NCBI GenBank assembly: GCA_902806595.1
Contig: CADCXC010000001.1
Location: 744,001-808,000, forward strand
From: Pyrenopolyporus hunteri
Taxonomy: Eukaryota > Ascomycota > Sordariomycetes > Xylariales > Hypoxylaceae
Direction of reading: 5' to 3'
Length of the DNA stretch: 64,000 nucleotides
Below, one piece after another: positions 13,285 to 23,397 of the stretch; the first letter of the stretch is position 1, and each line of letters opens with the position of its first letter. A model generated the notes under the pieces. It made no database searches, was not told the origin of the DNA, and saw only the letters and a list, made by a program, of their open reading frames with translations. Both the position numbers and the translations under genes were made by a program.

Positions 13285-14520
13285 GACGACCGCTCGAGAT
13301 ACGTAGACGAACGGCGTACCCCGTGCATATTTTGGGAATACGCCTGCGCTGCCATCGGCAATCTTGAGCGGGCGGATACTTCTGAAGCCCCGGCCTCGCA
13401 GGCTAAGGTATAATATCTACCTACCTACCTAGTCGTCTGTGACAAGCCACTTACGTAGGCCTACACCGGATAGGTAGCGCCCAGCTAGTTATTTGGTGTG
13501 ATGCGGCGGGCTTAGGTCCTCCACGCTTATTCTTTCGTGTTTGTACCATAGAAACTTGGGCAAACGAGTTTGGTTACACGTTCTTCCACTTCCCAGTCAC
13601 GAGCCAACAAGTACCTACTACCTACATACCTGCCTACCTACCTAGCCAAAAATAGGTCTCATAACGTAGTCCTGCAGAGTAAGCGGCCTTCTCGGTAGAG
13701 GCCTACCTACCGGATGTTTGCACGAACAGATAGCTCACATGCACGGTAAGACGGTTTGCCCGGCCGGAGTTCCTGATCCACGGCACCGGGAAGAAATTAA
13801 GACTGCCTGCTCGAGCATGTACCTATATAGTATATAGTACGGATGGTCACTTTTGTCATAGGTACATACCTAGGTAGGTAGGTAGTGATAGTGAGGCCTA
13901 AAAGAGACGAGACGAGAGGCTTCATACTCGACGTCTAATCCAAACATCGTAGAATTACAGATGATACTAATATTAATATTAGTCTCTATAGCCAATGACC
14001 CGATATCCTGTCTTACATGACATCTCAAGCTTATTGCTATCGCAAGACTTAAAAGACTGCAGGTACCTATACGTCCCCGGCAACGATACCTACGCAGCCA
14101 GGACCGAACACAGAAATGGGAAATGACGAGAATGATGTAGCCGGGATGTACCGCCTGCCGGCTATAGCTTCGCGTTTACTACGGCACGTGGAACGAAGTC
14201 TTAAGGAATAGGTACCTCGTGTTCGTCTCTATCAAACGTGACCCGCCATGTTGCAGGTTACTCTTGTATACCTCTACCCTCCCGGGCGATACCTTAGGTA
14301 TATATATCGCAACGTTCTTTTATGAGCGCAGTGCTGCCGGAAATGACGTCAATGATTTGAACGTAACTGGTAGGTATTATTACCCAAGGTTGTTCCCAAC
14401 GTACGACAACCGCGCCCTTTATCGACTCAAGACAACAAAGGGGTTCGAAATATACCTACCTAGTGTAATTAAAAAAAAAAACCCCCGTGCTGCGGGTGGG
14501 ATGCCGTGACAATGTGATGC
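13285..14520. other. Intergenic, TAGG-rich
   Basis: No gene seen. It holds several CCTA/TAGG runs (13418-13432, 13617-13645, 13870-13884) and a short palindrome ATACTAATATTAATATTAGT near 13964. It ends at the left inverted repeat of the adjacent transposon. Confidence 0.55.
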
Positions 14521-15822
14521 GTACCATGCATCACGTGACAACGGGACACACCCCCACCGGGACACCCTCTCACCACCAAAACTCACCTAATTGAAATGTG
14601 TATATTTAATTGAATATAAATCGTAAAAATATAAAACCAGGCCCATTAGAAAGTCCATTGAAAGGTGATTCTATAGCTCCATTGAGAATTTCAATTGGAG
14701 CCTTAAATCAAAGGCTATAAGGCGAAGAATCTTACCTTACTTTAATATCGTCGTATTTAAATATTTATATTTATTTATTTTATTTAAAAAAAAATTTAAA
14801 ATTGTTTGAAAAGTTCTAGGTGTTTTTCTACTTGGTTTTGAATATATATAATGATTTATTTAAATTTAATATACGTTTTTAGCTTATATAATTAACTTAT
14901 AACGAACGTTTAAAATATCATGAAAACTCATCCTTTTTATACTTCTCTCAACGTACGAATATAAAATATTTATAAATAAAATTTCCTCTCCCTTATAGAA
15001 TAGAAGCCGCTCTTTCGACTGATCCTAATTTTGACTATTATAGATTGCTGTTGGTAGAGCTATTATAAGGTTAAAATAACATATAAAAAAGGTTAAAAAC
15101 GTATATTTCTAACTATAGGTTTTTAAAGGTTTCTACCCATTTTAAATTCATATATAGAATATATACACTTTAAGGATAATTAGAATATTTTTTAAATAAT
15201 TTACGCATTAATATTAATGAATATATCATCGTTTATAAATACCCTTTTTTACCCTTAATAAACCTTATGAAATCTAACCTTATAAAGCCGCTATTTTGAT
15301 AGGAGTAAGTCTTAATTAACTTTTACAGTTATATAGAATACCTCTAAAGTTTCAAAAAGCTTTCAATAAAGCCCAAAACTACGCGGTGTGCGTATAATTT
15401 CCTTATAAATATAAGTGAAGCTATTCACACTTTGAAACGTCCTAAAGTTTATTATAACCTTATCAACTTCGAGGAAATACAAAGGAGTTAATTAGTAAAG
15501 CTCTACATACTTCTCCAGAGGCTTTAGACTTAATTTGAAATAGTAATTATTGAAATAGGTGTTGAAAGAAGGTCAAAATACGACGAGGCTGACAAGGCTG
15601 AAGCAAGGTAAGATTCTTCGCCTTATAGCCTTTGATTTAGGGCTCCAATTGAAATTCTCAATGGAGCTATAGAATCACCTTTCAATAGACTTTCTAATGG
15701 GCCTGGTTTTATATTTTTACGATTTATATTCAATTAAATATACACATTTCAATTAGGTGAGTTTTGGTGGTGAGAGGGTGTCCCGGTGGGGGTGTGTCCC
15801 GTTGTCACGTGATGCATGGTAC
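14521..15822. mobile_element. Non-autonomous DNA transposon with 218-bp terminal inverted repeats
   Basis: Left arm 14521-14738 and right arm 15605-15822 are inverted copies of each other over 218 bp without gaps and with only a few substitutions. Both outer ends read CATGCATCACGTGACAACGG inward, next to GTAC. The duplicated target is therefore GTAC (or just TA, if the repeat starts one or two bases in); both are compatible. The outer 60 bp or so of each arm is GC-normal, and the inside (14740-15600) is strongly AT-rich with no ORF of use, as expected of a RIP-eroded or deleted element. Total 1302 bp. Superfamily is undecided; a TA target would suit Tc1/mariner-pogo (inference). Confidence 0.85.
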
Positions 15823-15890
15823 CTAAGTAACTGCCATCTACCTAGGCAACCTAGGTATTTACTAAATCTAATAGTTATTGAAGGCGGTAG

Positions 15891-16492
15891 CACGCCGGAC
15901 CATAAGCAATTTTTCCGCCAAACCGCCAATTCAAAGAATTTCTAGAAATTCAAGTTGAAGACCCACTTTAATTACAGGGGTGCGCTAAAGCTATAGGGCT
16001 TACAGCGCATACAACCACTAAATCTCCCTGTAAATATAGGGCTTATAGCGCTCAATACCGCTATAAAACTCGTCGCATAAACCTTACGCGTTTTACACAC
16101 TTATTACACTTACGTAACACCACTGAGCTATTTAAAACCTACCTCTTTCTAAATAGGATTAATTATTAATTGAAGCGATTATTATATTTAATCGTATAAG
16201 ATTGTCGCTATTCGACAGGTTGTAATTGAATAATGCGTACGTGGGTAGGTAAAGTAGGTAGGTAGGTACCTAGCTGCCTAAGTAATTGAGTAATGCTTCG
16301 GTACGTACTTTTTTGAATACTGGATTACATAATCGCGAGGTACCTAGGTACAATGAGATGCCCTGAAGGTAAGGGGAGAATAGCGCTGTAAGCCCTATAA
16401 ATTTAGCGTACCCCTGTAATTAAAGTGGGTCTGACATCTGGAAATTCTTTGAATTGGCGGTTTGGCGGAAAAATTGCTTATGGTCCGGCGTG
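15891..16492. mobile_element. 0.6-kb MITE-like element, copy 1
   Basis: Terminal inverted repeats of about 52 bp: the left end starts CACGCCGGACCATAAGCAAT and the right end is its complement, ending ATTGCTTATGGTCCGGCGTG. Flanks are CGGTAG on both sides, a likely 6-bp target duplication. The interior is AT-rich, has no coding capacity and carries a TAGG array (about 16245-16270). A second copy lies at 41055-41653. It sits only 68 bp from the 1302-bp element. Confidence 0.88.
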
Positions 16493-16914
16493 CGGTAGTC
16501 CATTGATTAAGCACATCCGTGCTGAATTGTGACGGCACTAGTCATTGGGCAAGTCGAAGTTGTCGTGGTGGGGGGTTGGGTGGCTAGGTGGTTGGCGAGG
16601 TTGACCGGGCAACGATATATCAACAATCACTGGAAGAACCCACACAACCACTCACCGACCTGCATCACTTTTTCAACCTTGCCCAACCGCCTCGTCGAAG
16701 TCAAAGCATTTTCGACCCGCAGACCCAATACACCTCATCGCCAACATAACCCGGGCAACCCATTGAACCCACGCAACCCGCGCTTTAAAACAGGCGCTGA
16801 GGACCGAGCCCTTCAGCGAGGCGGAGTCCTGATTACCACCTAGCAAACCGGAGGTGCAAACTCCCCCGTCCAGGACTTTCAACTCCTTCGATATTTCCTG
16901 CATGTTTGGACTAG

Positions 16915-19548
16915 ATGCCCGGAAGGTCAAGACTAAACCACGACTTCGAGATTTACGTTGACCACTCTTGCCTAAACACGCCGACGAGCGAAGAGCACAC
17001 CCGGGACCCAACTGCTATCGACGCACAAGAAGCGGAGAAAGGAGCGAAGATGACTTCGGTCGGAAATCAGAAGCCAGATATCCGTTCAAGCATAGAGACG
17101 GATCATCACGACGAGATGGACAACGGATACCTAGGGAGCCGCGACAACGACGTGCACGACGAGGACCTTGGGGACGGCTCGATCCTCAGCGATGACCTCG
17201 ATCATTCCGAATTCGCGAACCCTCATACCCACGCCGACGATGGTGGCGATAGCAGCTCTCACCACGAGGCTACGGACGAGGACGTGTTCAGCGACAAGAG
17301 CCCGCGAAGCTCCCTAGGATCGTACGAGGGCGTTCCGGAGCACGGAAAGAAGCATAGGGAACAGGTGGACAACATGACGACGGCGACCCGATCGCCTCGG
17401 ATCTCGGACATTTCCCAATACGAACGGGAATACGAGAAGGAGGAGTTCTTTCCCACGGCCAGAGGCACGCCGCGACCGCCCTTCCGGACTCCCTCGGACG
17501 TACGTGCCATGCAAATGTCTTCGCCGCCGCCGCCTTCGGTCCTCGGCTCCCCCAGGTCCACGAAGAGGCAATTCCCCACCGTCTCCCGCCTCGGTACCCC
17601 CGCCGCTTCCGCGCAGTATTCCCCGAAGCGGATGTCCACCCCCTCGCGTTTCAAGGGACGCAAGGAAGCCCCTCTCGTCCTGCTCCACGTCACGCTGCTG
17701 CCGCTTCGATGGGTGTGGGGCGACCTGCTCGACAGCCTCGAGGCCGACGAGATGAGCGAGCAGGTAAAGGCCCTCCGAGAATCCTGGAGGATGCTGCAAG
17801 ATCGCATCGGCGATACCGTCATCGAGCGCGGCGTGCTGCTAGGCCATCCTCAGAACGACTATGAGGTTCTCGAGGAGCGCCTCCTCGAAGCGCTAGAACT
17901 ACCCCTGCGTCGGCGGGCTCGCATCCTAGAGTGCGGCCACTACCTCGGCCCGGCCAACGAGTCTACCCTGACCGAGGACGAAGAGAGCGAGGACGAGTGG
18001 GGCTCCGAGCAGCGGTCTAGGACCGGAGACAAACGGCGCTGGTGCAGCACCTGCAAAAGCGAGATCCGACGCGATTCCCTAGGCCCGGGCAAGGTCTTCC
18101 GGATCAAGGTCTACGCCAGCAACGGGCTGATGAGAGCCGGGGCCTGGGCGGCTTGCTGGAAGGAGATGGAGCGGGTCGACGTCGAGCTGGAGCCCATCGT
18201 CGAACCCGCCTTGCAGGAAGAGCTGGTCCGCCTCGCCGCGGCCCACCAGGAACAGGGAGAGAGCGCGAAAGAGGCGGCGCAGCGGACGGAGGAGCAGTTC
18301 CAGAAGAAAGCCGGAACGGCGGGCTCCCGCTTCGGGGCCGCCTCGCCTCGTCCGGAACATATTCGCGTCGAGACACCCATCTCGGCAGAAGAGCGTCTCC
18401 GGCGAGACGAAGAACGACTCCGCGAGATATACGGAAACTCGTCGCCGTCTCCGCCTCCCCCCCACGCCCAGTCTCGGGAGCCGTCGGCCCAACCGGACCA
18501 AGATTCGTACACGCCGCCGCCGCCATCACCACCACGGCCCTCGGAAGAGCCTCACCGAAAGGAACAATCCCGTCGAGGCGCCTACCACAACGCCTCGCTC
18601 CCCGAGCTTGTAACGCAGTCCTTGAGGGTTCTTATGCAGGACCGCAAGAACATAGCCATCTTTACCCTCAGCATCTTCGTCCTCATGCTCGCTTTTCGGA
18701 GCGCACCCGCTCCCTCCGAGCCTCCGTACGAACCGGTCATTCACAGAATGAGGGACAACCCAATCGTGCGGCGCGCGCAGGTCATCGACACGTCTCAGGC
18801 TCCCACGGGCTCGCTCGTCGCGGCATCCATCTGCGGGCAATCCCTCGCCACACCTCAGCAGCATACGCCCGTGGCCGAACCAGTAGCAGCCACGCAGATC
18901 TACGCAGAGCAACCCGCGCCCGCCGACGAGCACGTCCAGCCGACGTCGGGAGATCATCGTCAGTACGAGGAGCCTGAGATAGTTTCTATCTCGGCCTCGG
19001 AAGACGCGTCAAACGTAGCGAGCCCCGAACACACGGCGGAACCGGAGCCGGCGGGCGAAACCGGTTCTCAGGAGACCACCGAGGCCGCGCCGGAACAGGA
19101 CGAAGCCCCCAGCGATTACGCGACCGAAGCATACCAGGGGGGAGACACATACGAGGCCAGATCCGCGGTGGCCGCGCCGAGCTCCGAGGAACCACCGGAA
19201 GCTACGAACGAGTCCCCGGCAGCCGGGGAAAACGGCGCCGAAACGGCAAGCGTGTGCACCGTCTATCAACCTTGCGGCACATTCGCGGCTTCGTTGAATA
19301 GGCTAAGCGCAGTGACGCTGCAGTCGGAGGAGACCGAAACCGAAACGATAACCGAGAAAAAGGTTGTTCGAGTATTTCACACGGTTACGGAGACGGAGAT
19401 GGAGACGGCGACGGAGACGGTCAAAGCGTCCGCCACCGACGTCCTCGAACAGGCAACACCATCTGCGGCCAGGGAAGGGTGCCTTACCGAAGAAGATCCA
19501 GCCCCGGCCGCAGCGCCGAAGGAAGAGCGGGAGGAGGAAGAGGAGTAG
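16915..19548 (+). CDS. Conserved fungal single-pass membrane protein of unknown function
   Basis: Single uninterrupted frame of 877 aa; ATG at 16915 is the first in frame, but an upstream exon cannot be excluded. Residues 1-240 are acidic and low complexity. About 250-435 is a conserved block starting APLVLLHVTLLPLRWVWGDL and containing LEALELPLRRRARILECGHYLGPANE, CSTCK (C377, C380) and KVYASNGLMRAGAWAACWKEMERVDVE. C340/H342 with C377/C380 could bind zinc (inference). A Glu/Ala-rich coiled-coil-prone stretch follows (about 435-510). One hydrophobic segment, IAIFTLSIFVLMLAF, is at 581-595, and the tail is long, acidic, Glu/Pro/Ala-rich. The block matches a Pezizomycotina family I recall being labelled 'pathway-specific nitrogen regulator' in some genomes; nothing here supports that name. 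It lies just downstream of the two transposons and is convergent with the MFS gene. Confidence 0.85.
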   Translation: MPGRSRLNHDFEIYVDHSCLNTPTSEEHTRDPTAIDAQEAEKGAKMTSVGNQKPDIRSSIETDHHDEMDNGYLGSRDNDVHDEDLGDGSILSDDLDHSEFANPHTHADDGGDSSSHHEATDEDVFSDKSPRSSLGSYEGVPEHGKKHREQVDNMTTATRSPRISDISQYEREYEKEEFFPTARGTPRPPFRTPSDVRAMQMSSPPPPSVLGSPRSTKRQFPTVSRLGTPAASAQYSPKRMSTPSRFKGRKEAPLVLLHVTLLPLRWVWGDLLDSLEADEMSEQVKALRESWRMLQDRIGDTVIERGVLLGHPQNDYEVLEERLLEALELPLRRRARILECGHYLGPANESTLTEDEESEDEWGSEQRSRTGDKRRWCSTCKSEIRRDSLGPGKVFRIKVYASNGLMRAGAWAACWKEMERVDVELEPIVEPALQEELVRLAAAHQEQGESAKEAAQRTEEQFQKKAGTAGSRFGAASPRPEHIRVETPISAEERLRRDEERLREIYGNSSPSPPPPHAQSREPSAQPDQDSYTPPPPSPPRPSEEPHRKEQSRRGAYHNASLPELVTQSLRVLMQDRKNIAIFTLSIFVLMLAFRSAPAPSEPPYEPVIHRMRDNPIVRRAQVIDTSQAPTGSLVAASICGQSLATPQQHTPVAEPVAATQIYAEQPAPADEHVQPTSGDHRQYEEPEIVSISASEDASNVASPEHTAEPEPAGETGSQETTEAAPEQDEAPSDYATEAYQGGDTYEARSAVAAPSSEEPPEATNESPAAGENGAETASVCTVYQPCGTFAASLNRLSAVTLQSEETETETITEKKVVRVFHTVTETEMETATETVKASATDVLEQATPSAAREGCLTEEDPAPAAAPKEEREEEEE

Positions 19549-20505
19549 GTAGCCTCGTAACGTAGCGGACGTGGAAGCTGGGGCGAGGGTGGTTATAAAG
19601 AGCGATGTTCATCTTTGACGAGTACATACCACGTAACGGGACCTGATATGGATTACGCTGACGTCTTTTCCTCTCTCTCTCTTTTTTTTTCTCGCTCTCC
19701 CGATAATTTAATCATTGTTCAGCGAGGTGGGATGGGCAACCTGCTAGTCAAGATTGCGATAAATGAACGATACCAATATAGCGCCTGAGTCTGAACGTCT
19801 TTGAACAACGGCTACGACGCTCCTTTGGGCACGTACCTAAATAGTCACGATACCAAAAGTGAGATGAATTGGAAGCGAGTTTGGTTCTAAAATCTATTAC
19901 GGACAAACTTCCTCGTTGAGACTAATGCCTAGGCACGTAGGTAGGTATCCAGCCCGCCCCTAGGTAGACGTAGGAACTGTTCAGCCGAGATTCAAATCGG
20001 TTAAATCTGAGCGCTGCTATAATACGCAAAGGATCTCTTCTAGACGGTCTATATTAAGACGGTACTCGTAATTAAGCAACCAAGCGACTTACCGGGTAGC
20101 TATTGCTAACAATCGTTCATCCAATATCATGGGAGAGACGTACCGGACACCACCAGATACATTAGTATTAATGCTAATGCAAGTAAATCATCTTAATCAA
20201 TTTGCAATCCTTCGAATTGGCGGTTTGGCGGATAATCTTCTTACGGTCCGGCGTGGCAAGATACCCTCTCATCTTCGGCCTGCATAGTAAGATGATTTAG
20301 CTTGTTCGCCAGCCCGAAGGGAAAAAAATACTGAATTATATTATGGAAATAACGGCGGACACCGAGAGACGAACGCATTACGGGTTAACGTAGTCGGCTT
20401 TACTTGGTCCATACCTACCATAAATGACCCTATTCGCGTATTACCTTGCGGGTGTGCGCGTCGATATTCCGTCGGTCGGATCCCCCCAACCGGAAAAACC
20501 CAACC
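19549..20505. other. Convergent intergenic region with transposon remnant
   Basis: Shared 3' flank of the converging 877-aa gene and the MFS gene. It contains a CT/T tract (19670-19700), which may belong to a 3' UTR, one TAGG run near 19938, and the transposon end listed separately at 20211-20255. Confidence 0.5.
20211..20255. mobile_element. Solitary terminal repeat of the 0.6-kb MITE family
   Basis: GAATTGGCGGTTTGGCGGA followed by TTACGGTCCGGCGTG matches the right end of the elements at 15891-16492 and 41055-41653 with a few substitutions (TTACGG for TTATGG). The rest of an element is not recognisable. It is bracketed by an imperfect inverted repeat around TAAATCATCTTA (about 20185) and TAAGATGATTTA (about 20287). 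Confidence 0.65.
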
Positions 20506-22152
20506 TTAGTGGACTAATCCTAGATCTATCCTCTTCTTAACCTCGCGCCAATAGTCGAGACGCCTCATCTCCCTGAATTTCTTACCCCACCTGATCATCA
20601 CTAGAAAGACGCTGCAGATCGCTAATCCGATGAAGGCGACGCTGAGGAAGCAGTTCTGGTATCCGAGGTTGTCGAGCCAGGGCGTGATCCCGTAGCCAAT
20701 AGCGAAACTCATAGTATTGCGGATGAGGATGCACGTGGTTAGCGCGTCGCCGGAGATATCGCGATACGTGTCGATCAGGTACGAGACGCTGAGAGTGACG
20801 CCCATCGTGTTGGCAAACGCCGTGGTGCCCATGGCGAAGACGAGGCCGAACCAGTGCACCCGGTGGGCGGCGCCGACGCCCCATAGGACAAGCGAGCAGG
20901 GGATCACCAGCGTCGAGACGGCGAAGAGCCAGAGCCGATGCTCGGGCTCCGATACGCCGTTGTTCCTGCGCGCCAGGCGGATGACGAAACGGTCCGAGAA
21001 TACGCCCGTGAAAGCCGACGCCGCAGAAACCCCCACCATGCAGGAGACGTAGCTCAGCCCGACGAGGGACGGGCGGAAGCCGTAAGGGGGGCCGCCTAGG
21101 ATGATGGAACTCGTCGCGTTAAGAATGTTGAAGTATATGAGGTAAGTCCCGTAGCTAAACCCGGAATAGAAGACCACGGGCCACGAGAGTAGCTTGAGGG
21201 ACTGCCACGCCCGGTAGTGCATCACGAACGGCCGCGGCCTATCCACGACGGACATCTTCCTCCAGAACGTCTTCGTCGCGGCAGAAGGCCTACCCTCCGA
21301 AGAAGGGACCCGCTCGACGGCGTCGGACGGGTCCGCCGAACACGCGCCTTTCTCCTCTTCCGGACCGGACTCGACCGCCGCGCCGCCCGATTCGGCGACG
21401 ACTCCTACGGTCGGGCGGTCGTAGTTCGTCTCTTCCATGAAGAAGAATAAGAACAGCCAAGTGGCGCCGCAGAAGATGGCCTGGAAGTGGAACACCCACC
21501 GGTAGCCGACCCCGTCGTTGATGAACCCGGAAATCACCGGAGCGAAGAAGTTGCTGCCGACCAACGTGAACGCGTACCATCCCATGTAGGTGGCCCGCTC
21601 GTGGGCGAAGAAGAGGTCGGCGACGCTAGTCTCCGGGAGCGCCTCGATAGGCGCCGCGAAGAAGCCCGTTAGGACGCGGTTGGCGATCCACTGGCCGTTG
21701 CCGCTCGCGTAGGGGCCCCAGACCGTGACGGCCGTGAGGGCGAGCAGCGAGATCAGATACGTCAGCCGCTTGCCGTACTGCAACGCGAACGGCTGCCAGA
21801 AGAGCAGGCCCCAACCAAGGAGCAGGAACATGTAGCCCGTGCCGGCGTTGAGGTCGCCCTCCGTCACCGACAGGGCCGTGGAGAGGGGCACGAGCACGGA
21901 GTAGACCACCGACAACGCCATGCCGTTGAACCAGGTGTAGAGGAGGGCACAAGCCAAAGCTAGGTACTTGCGCCTCGGGGTCCAGTTCAACGGGTCGTCG
22001 GCGTCCGCGGACGGGGTCGGCACGAGCACGATGTCCTTTTGGTCCTTGGCATGCCGCGTCGCCATCGTATGTTCAAGATCAACCAGATGGACCGTCCCCG
22101 GGACGAGAGACTCATCGATGCCGCCATGGTTCGAAGCCGGCAGTCGGGTCAT
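20506..22152 (-). CDS. MFS transporter, HOL1-like (DHA1-type)
   Basis: Plasma-membrane secondary transporter, single exon, 548 aa. The N-terminal cytosolic signature PGTVHLVDLEHTMATRHAK, then DDPLNWTPRRKYLALACALL leading into TM1, is characteristic of fungal HOL1-like MFS proteins. Twelve hydrophobic segments can be followed, split by a hydrophilic central loop (about 255-310) that follows FFFMEETNYDRP. GQWIANRVLTGFFAAPIEAL and FINDGVGYRWVFHFQAIFCG match family blocks. Substrate is unknown; yeast HOL1 handles polyamines and related cations, which is only a family hint. The start at 22152 keeps the whole signature; a later Met (22065) would cut it. It lies convergent with the 877-aa gene and on the same strand as the F-box gene. 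Confidence 0.9.
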   Translation of the reverse strand: MTRLPASNHGGIDESLVPGTVHLVDLEHTMATRHAKDQKDIVLVPTPSADADDPLNWTPRRKYLALACALLYTWFNGMALSVVYSVLVPLSTALSVTEGDLNAGTGYMFLLLGWGLLFWQPFALQYGKRLTYLISLLALTAVTVWGPYASGNGQWIANRVLTGFFAAPIEALPETSVADLFFAHERATYMGWYAFTLVGSNFFAPVISGFINDGVGYRWVFHFQAIFCGATWLFLFFFMEETNYDRPTVGVVAESGGAAVESGPEEEKGACSADPSDAVERVPSSEGRPSAATKTFWRKMSVVDRPRPFVMHYRAWQSLKLLSWPVVFYSGFSYGTYLIYFNILNATSSIILGGPPYGFRPSLVGLSYVSCMVGVSAASAFTGVFSDRFVIRLARRNNGVSEPEHRLWLFAVSTLVIPCSLVLWGVGAAHRVHWFGLVFAMGTTAFANTMGVTLSVSYLIDTYRDISGDALTTCILIRNTMSFAIGYGITPWLDNLGYQNCFLSVAFIGLAICSVFLVMIRWGKKFREMRRLDYWREVKKRIDLGLVH

Positions 22153-23208
22153 CTCGATTTCATGAGTCGCACCACACTATCAGCGATGGCGATAATAGCA
22201 ACAACAACCGAAAAGGCTACCCGGTACCTGGTATCCAGACAGGTGAATAAGTTAGGTAGGTAGGTGGGTGGGCGTCCGAATAAGCTGGCCTCACGTAGAG
22301 CTATCTTTCTAATATGTATCCAAGCTCCCCGAGATGAGAGAGAAATAGTGGGTAGGTAGGTAGGTATGTAAGTAACATTAATCGTTAGCAGAAGTTTGAG
22401 ATGATTCTCCCTCCACCTCTTAACGCACCACCAGCACCAGCCGGATCCTCGCGCTTATCCCCGCACGCATGCACCGCACACCGACGCGCTCCCGGTTGGT
22501 AGCGAACAAAGCGTGGGATTTCCGTTGCGTTGGCAGCCATTCACGTCCTAGAACCGAAAAAAAAGGGAAAAGATAGTTATCAGAATCCCTGCCGATCTGC
22601 AGCGAGGCATGGGCGTCCCAACCAGCTCGTCGATATCTCCGGTCGGAAGATAAGCAAGATACCACCAAGTCCCCTTTCGTCGCGAATATGGACGCCTACC
22701 GAGCTATAAGAAATAAATAAATAAATAAAAAAACCCTTCCTCGAAATAATCCTGCGAATTACCTAACCTTACTCGCATAATTATACGATAAGCGACACTA
22801 TTCCGGAGCGAGATGCGGCAATATTTTATCTCTAGCACCGCGACCACCTACCTAGGTATCGGTCTCGTTTAGAAACAGATTCCTGTCTAAAACTCAAGAC
22901 CTAAAGGAGGCGGAACGCGTATAACGGGGATAATCCATTAGGTTGACGAGGTGTAGAAGAGAAGAAAAAAATCGGAGAGTAGAGAGCTCGAAAGCTTCGA
23001 CCTATTGTTAGGTGTCCTCGACCTTAGGTGGCACGACAGCACTATCGCCACAGCGTAAAGGATAAGTACGTGGTACGTTGCATAGGCAGATACCGTATAT
23101 AGTATCTACCTACCTAGGTAGCGGGGACTTATTTCGTTGCTTGACGCCAACTCAACTATGATGGAAAAGCGTAGCATATCCAATCCCAAGCATAGTAGCA
23201 CTCTAGTC

Positions 23209-23256
<48 letters not shown>

Positions 23257-23397
23257 AGGTCTATGTAATAATCGCCGAAAGAGCTCGGAGTTATCACAAT
23301 CGATGTCTATGATCATATATAAGAAACCGGCCGAGCATCTATAGAGACGTAGAGACCAGTCGTCAAGTCGTCAAGCCGCCCCCGTCTCCGTTCCTAA
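22153..23397. other. Intergenic region between MFS and F-box genes
   Basis: Promoter side of the MFS gene and 3' flank of the F-box gene. It contains TAGG runs (22252-22267, 22351-22368, 23103-23120), a TAAA-type run (22714-22730) and the (GA)n microsatellite at 23211-23250. No gene seen. Confidence 0.5.
23211..23250. repeat. (GA)n microsatellite
   Basis: About 20 consecutive GA units ending in GGGAGGGAGG. It lies roughly 150 bp beyond the stop of the F-box gene and would be (CT)n in its transcript if the 3' UTR reaches that far. Confidence 0.9.
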
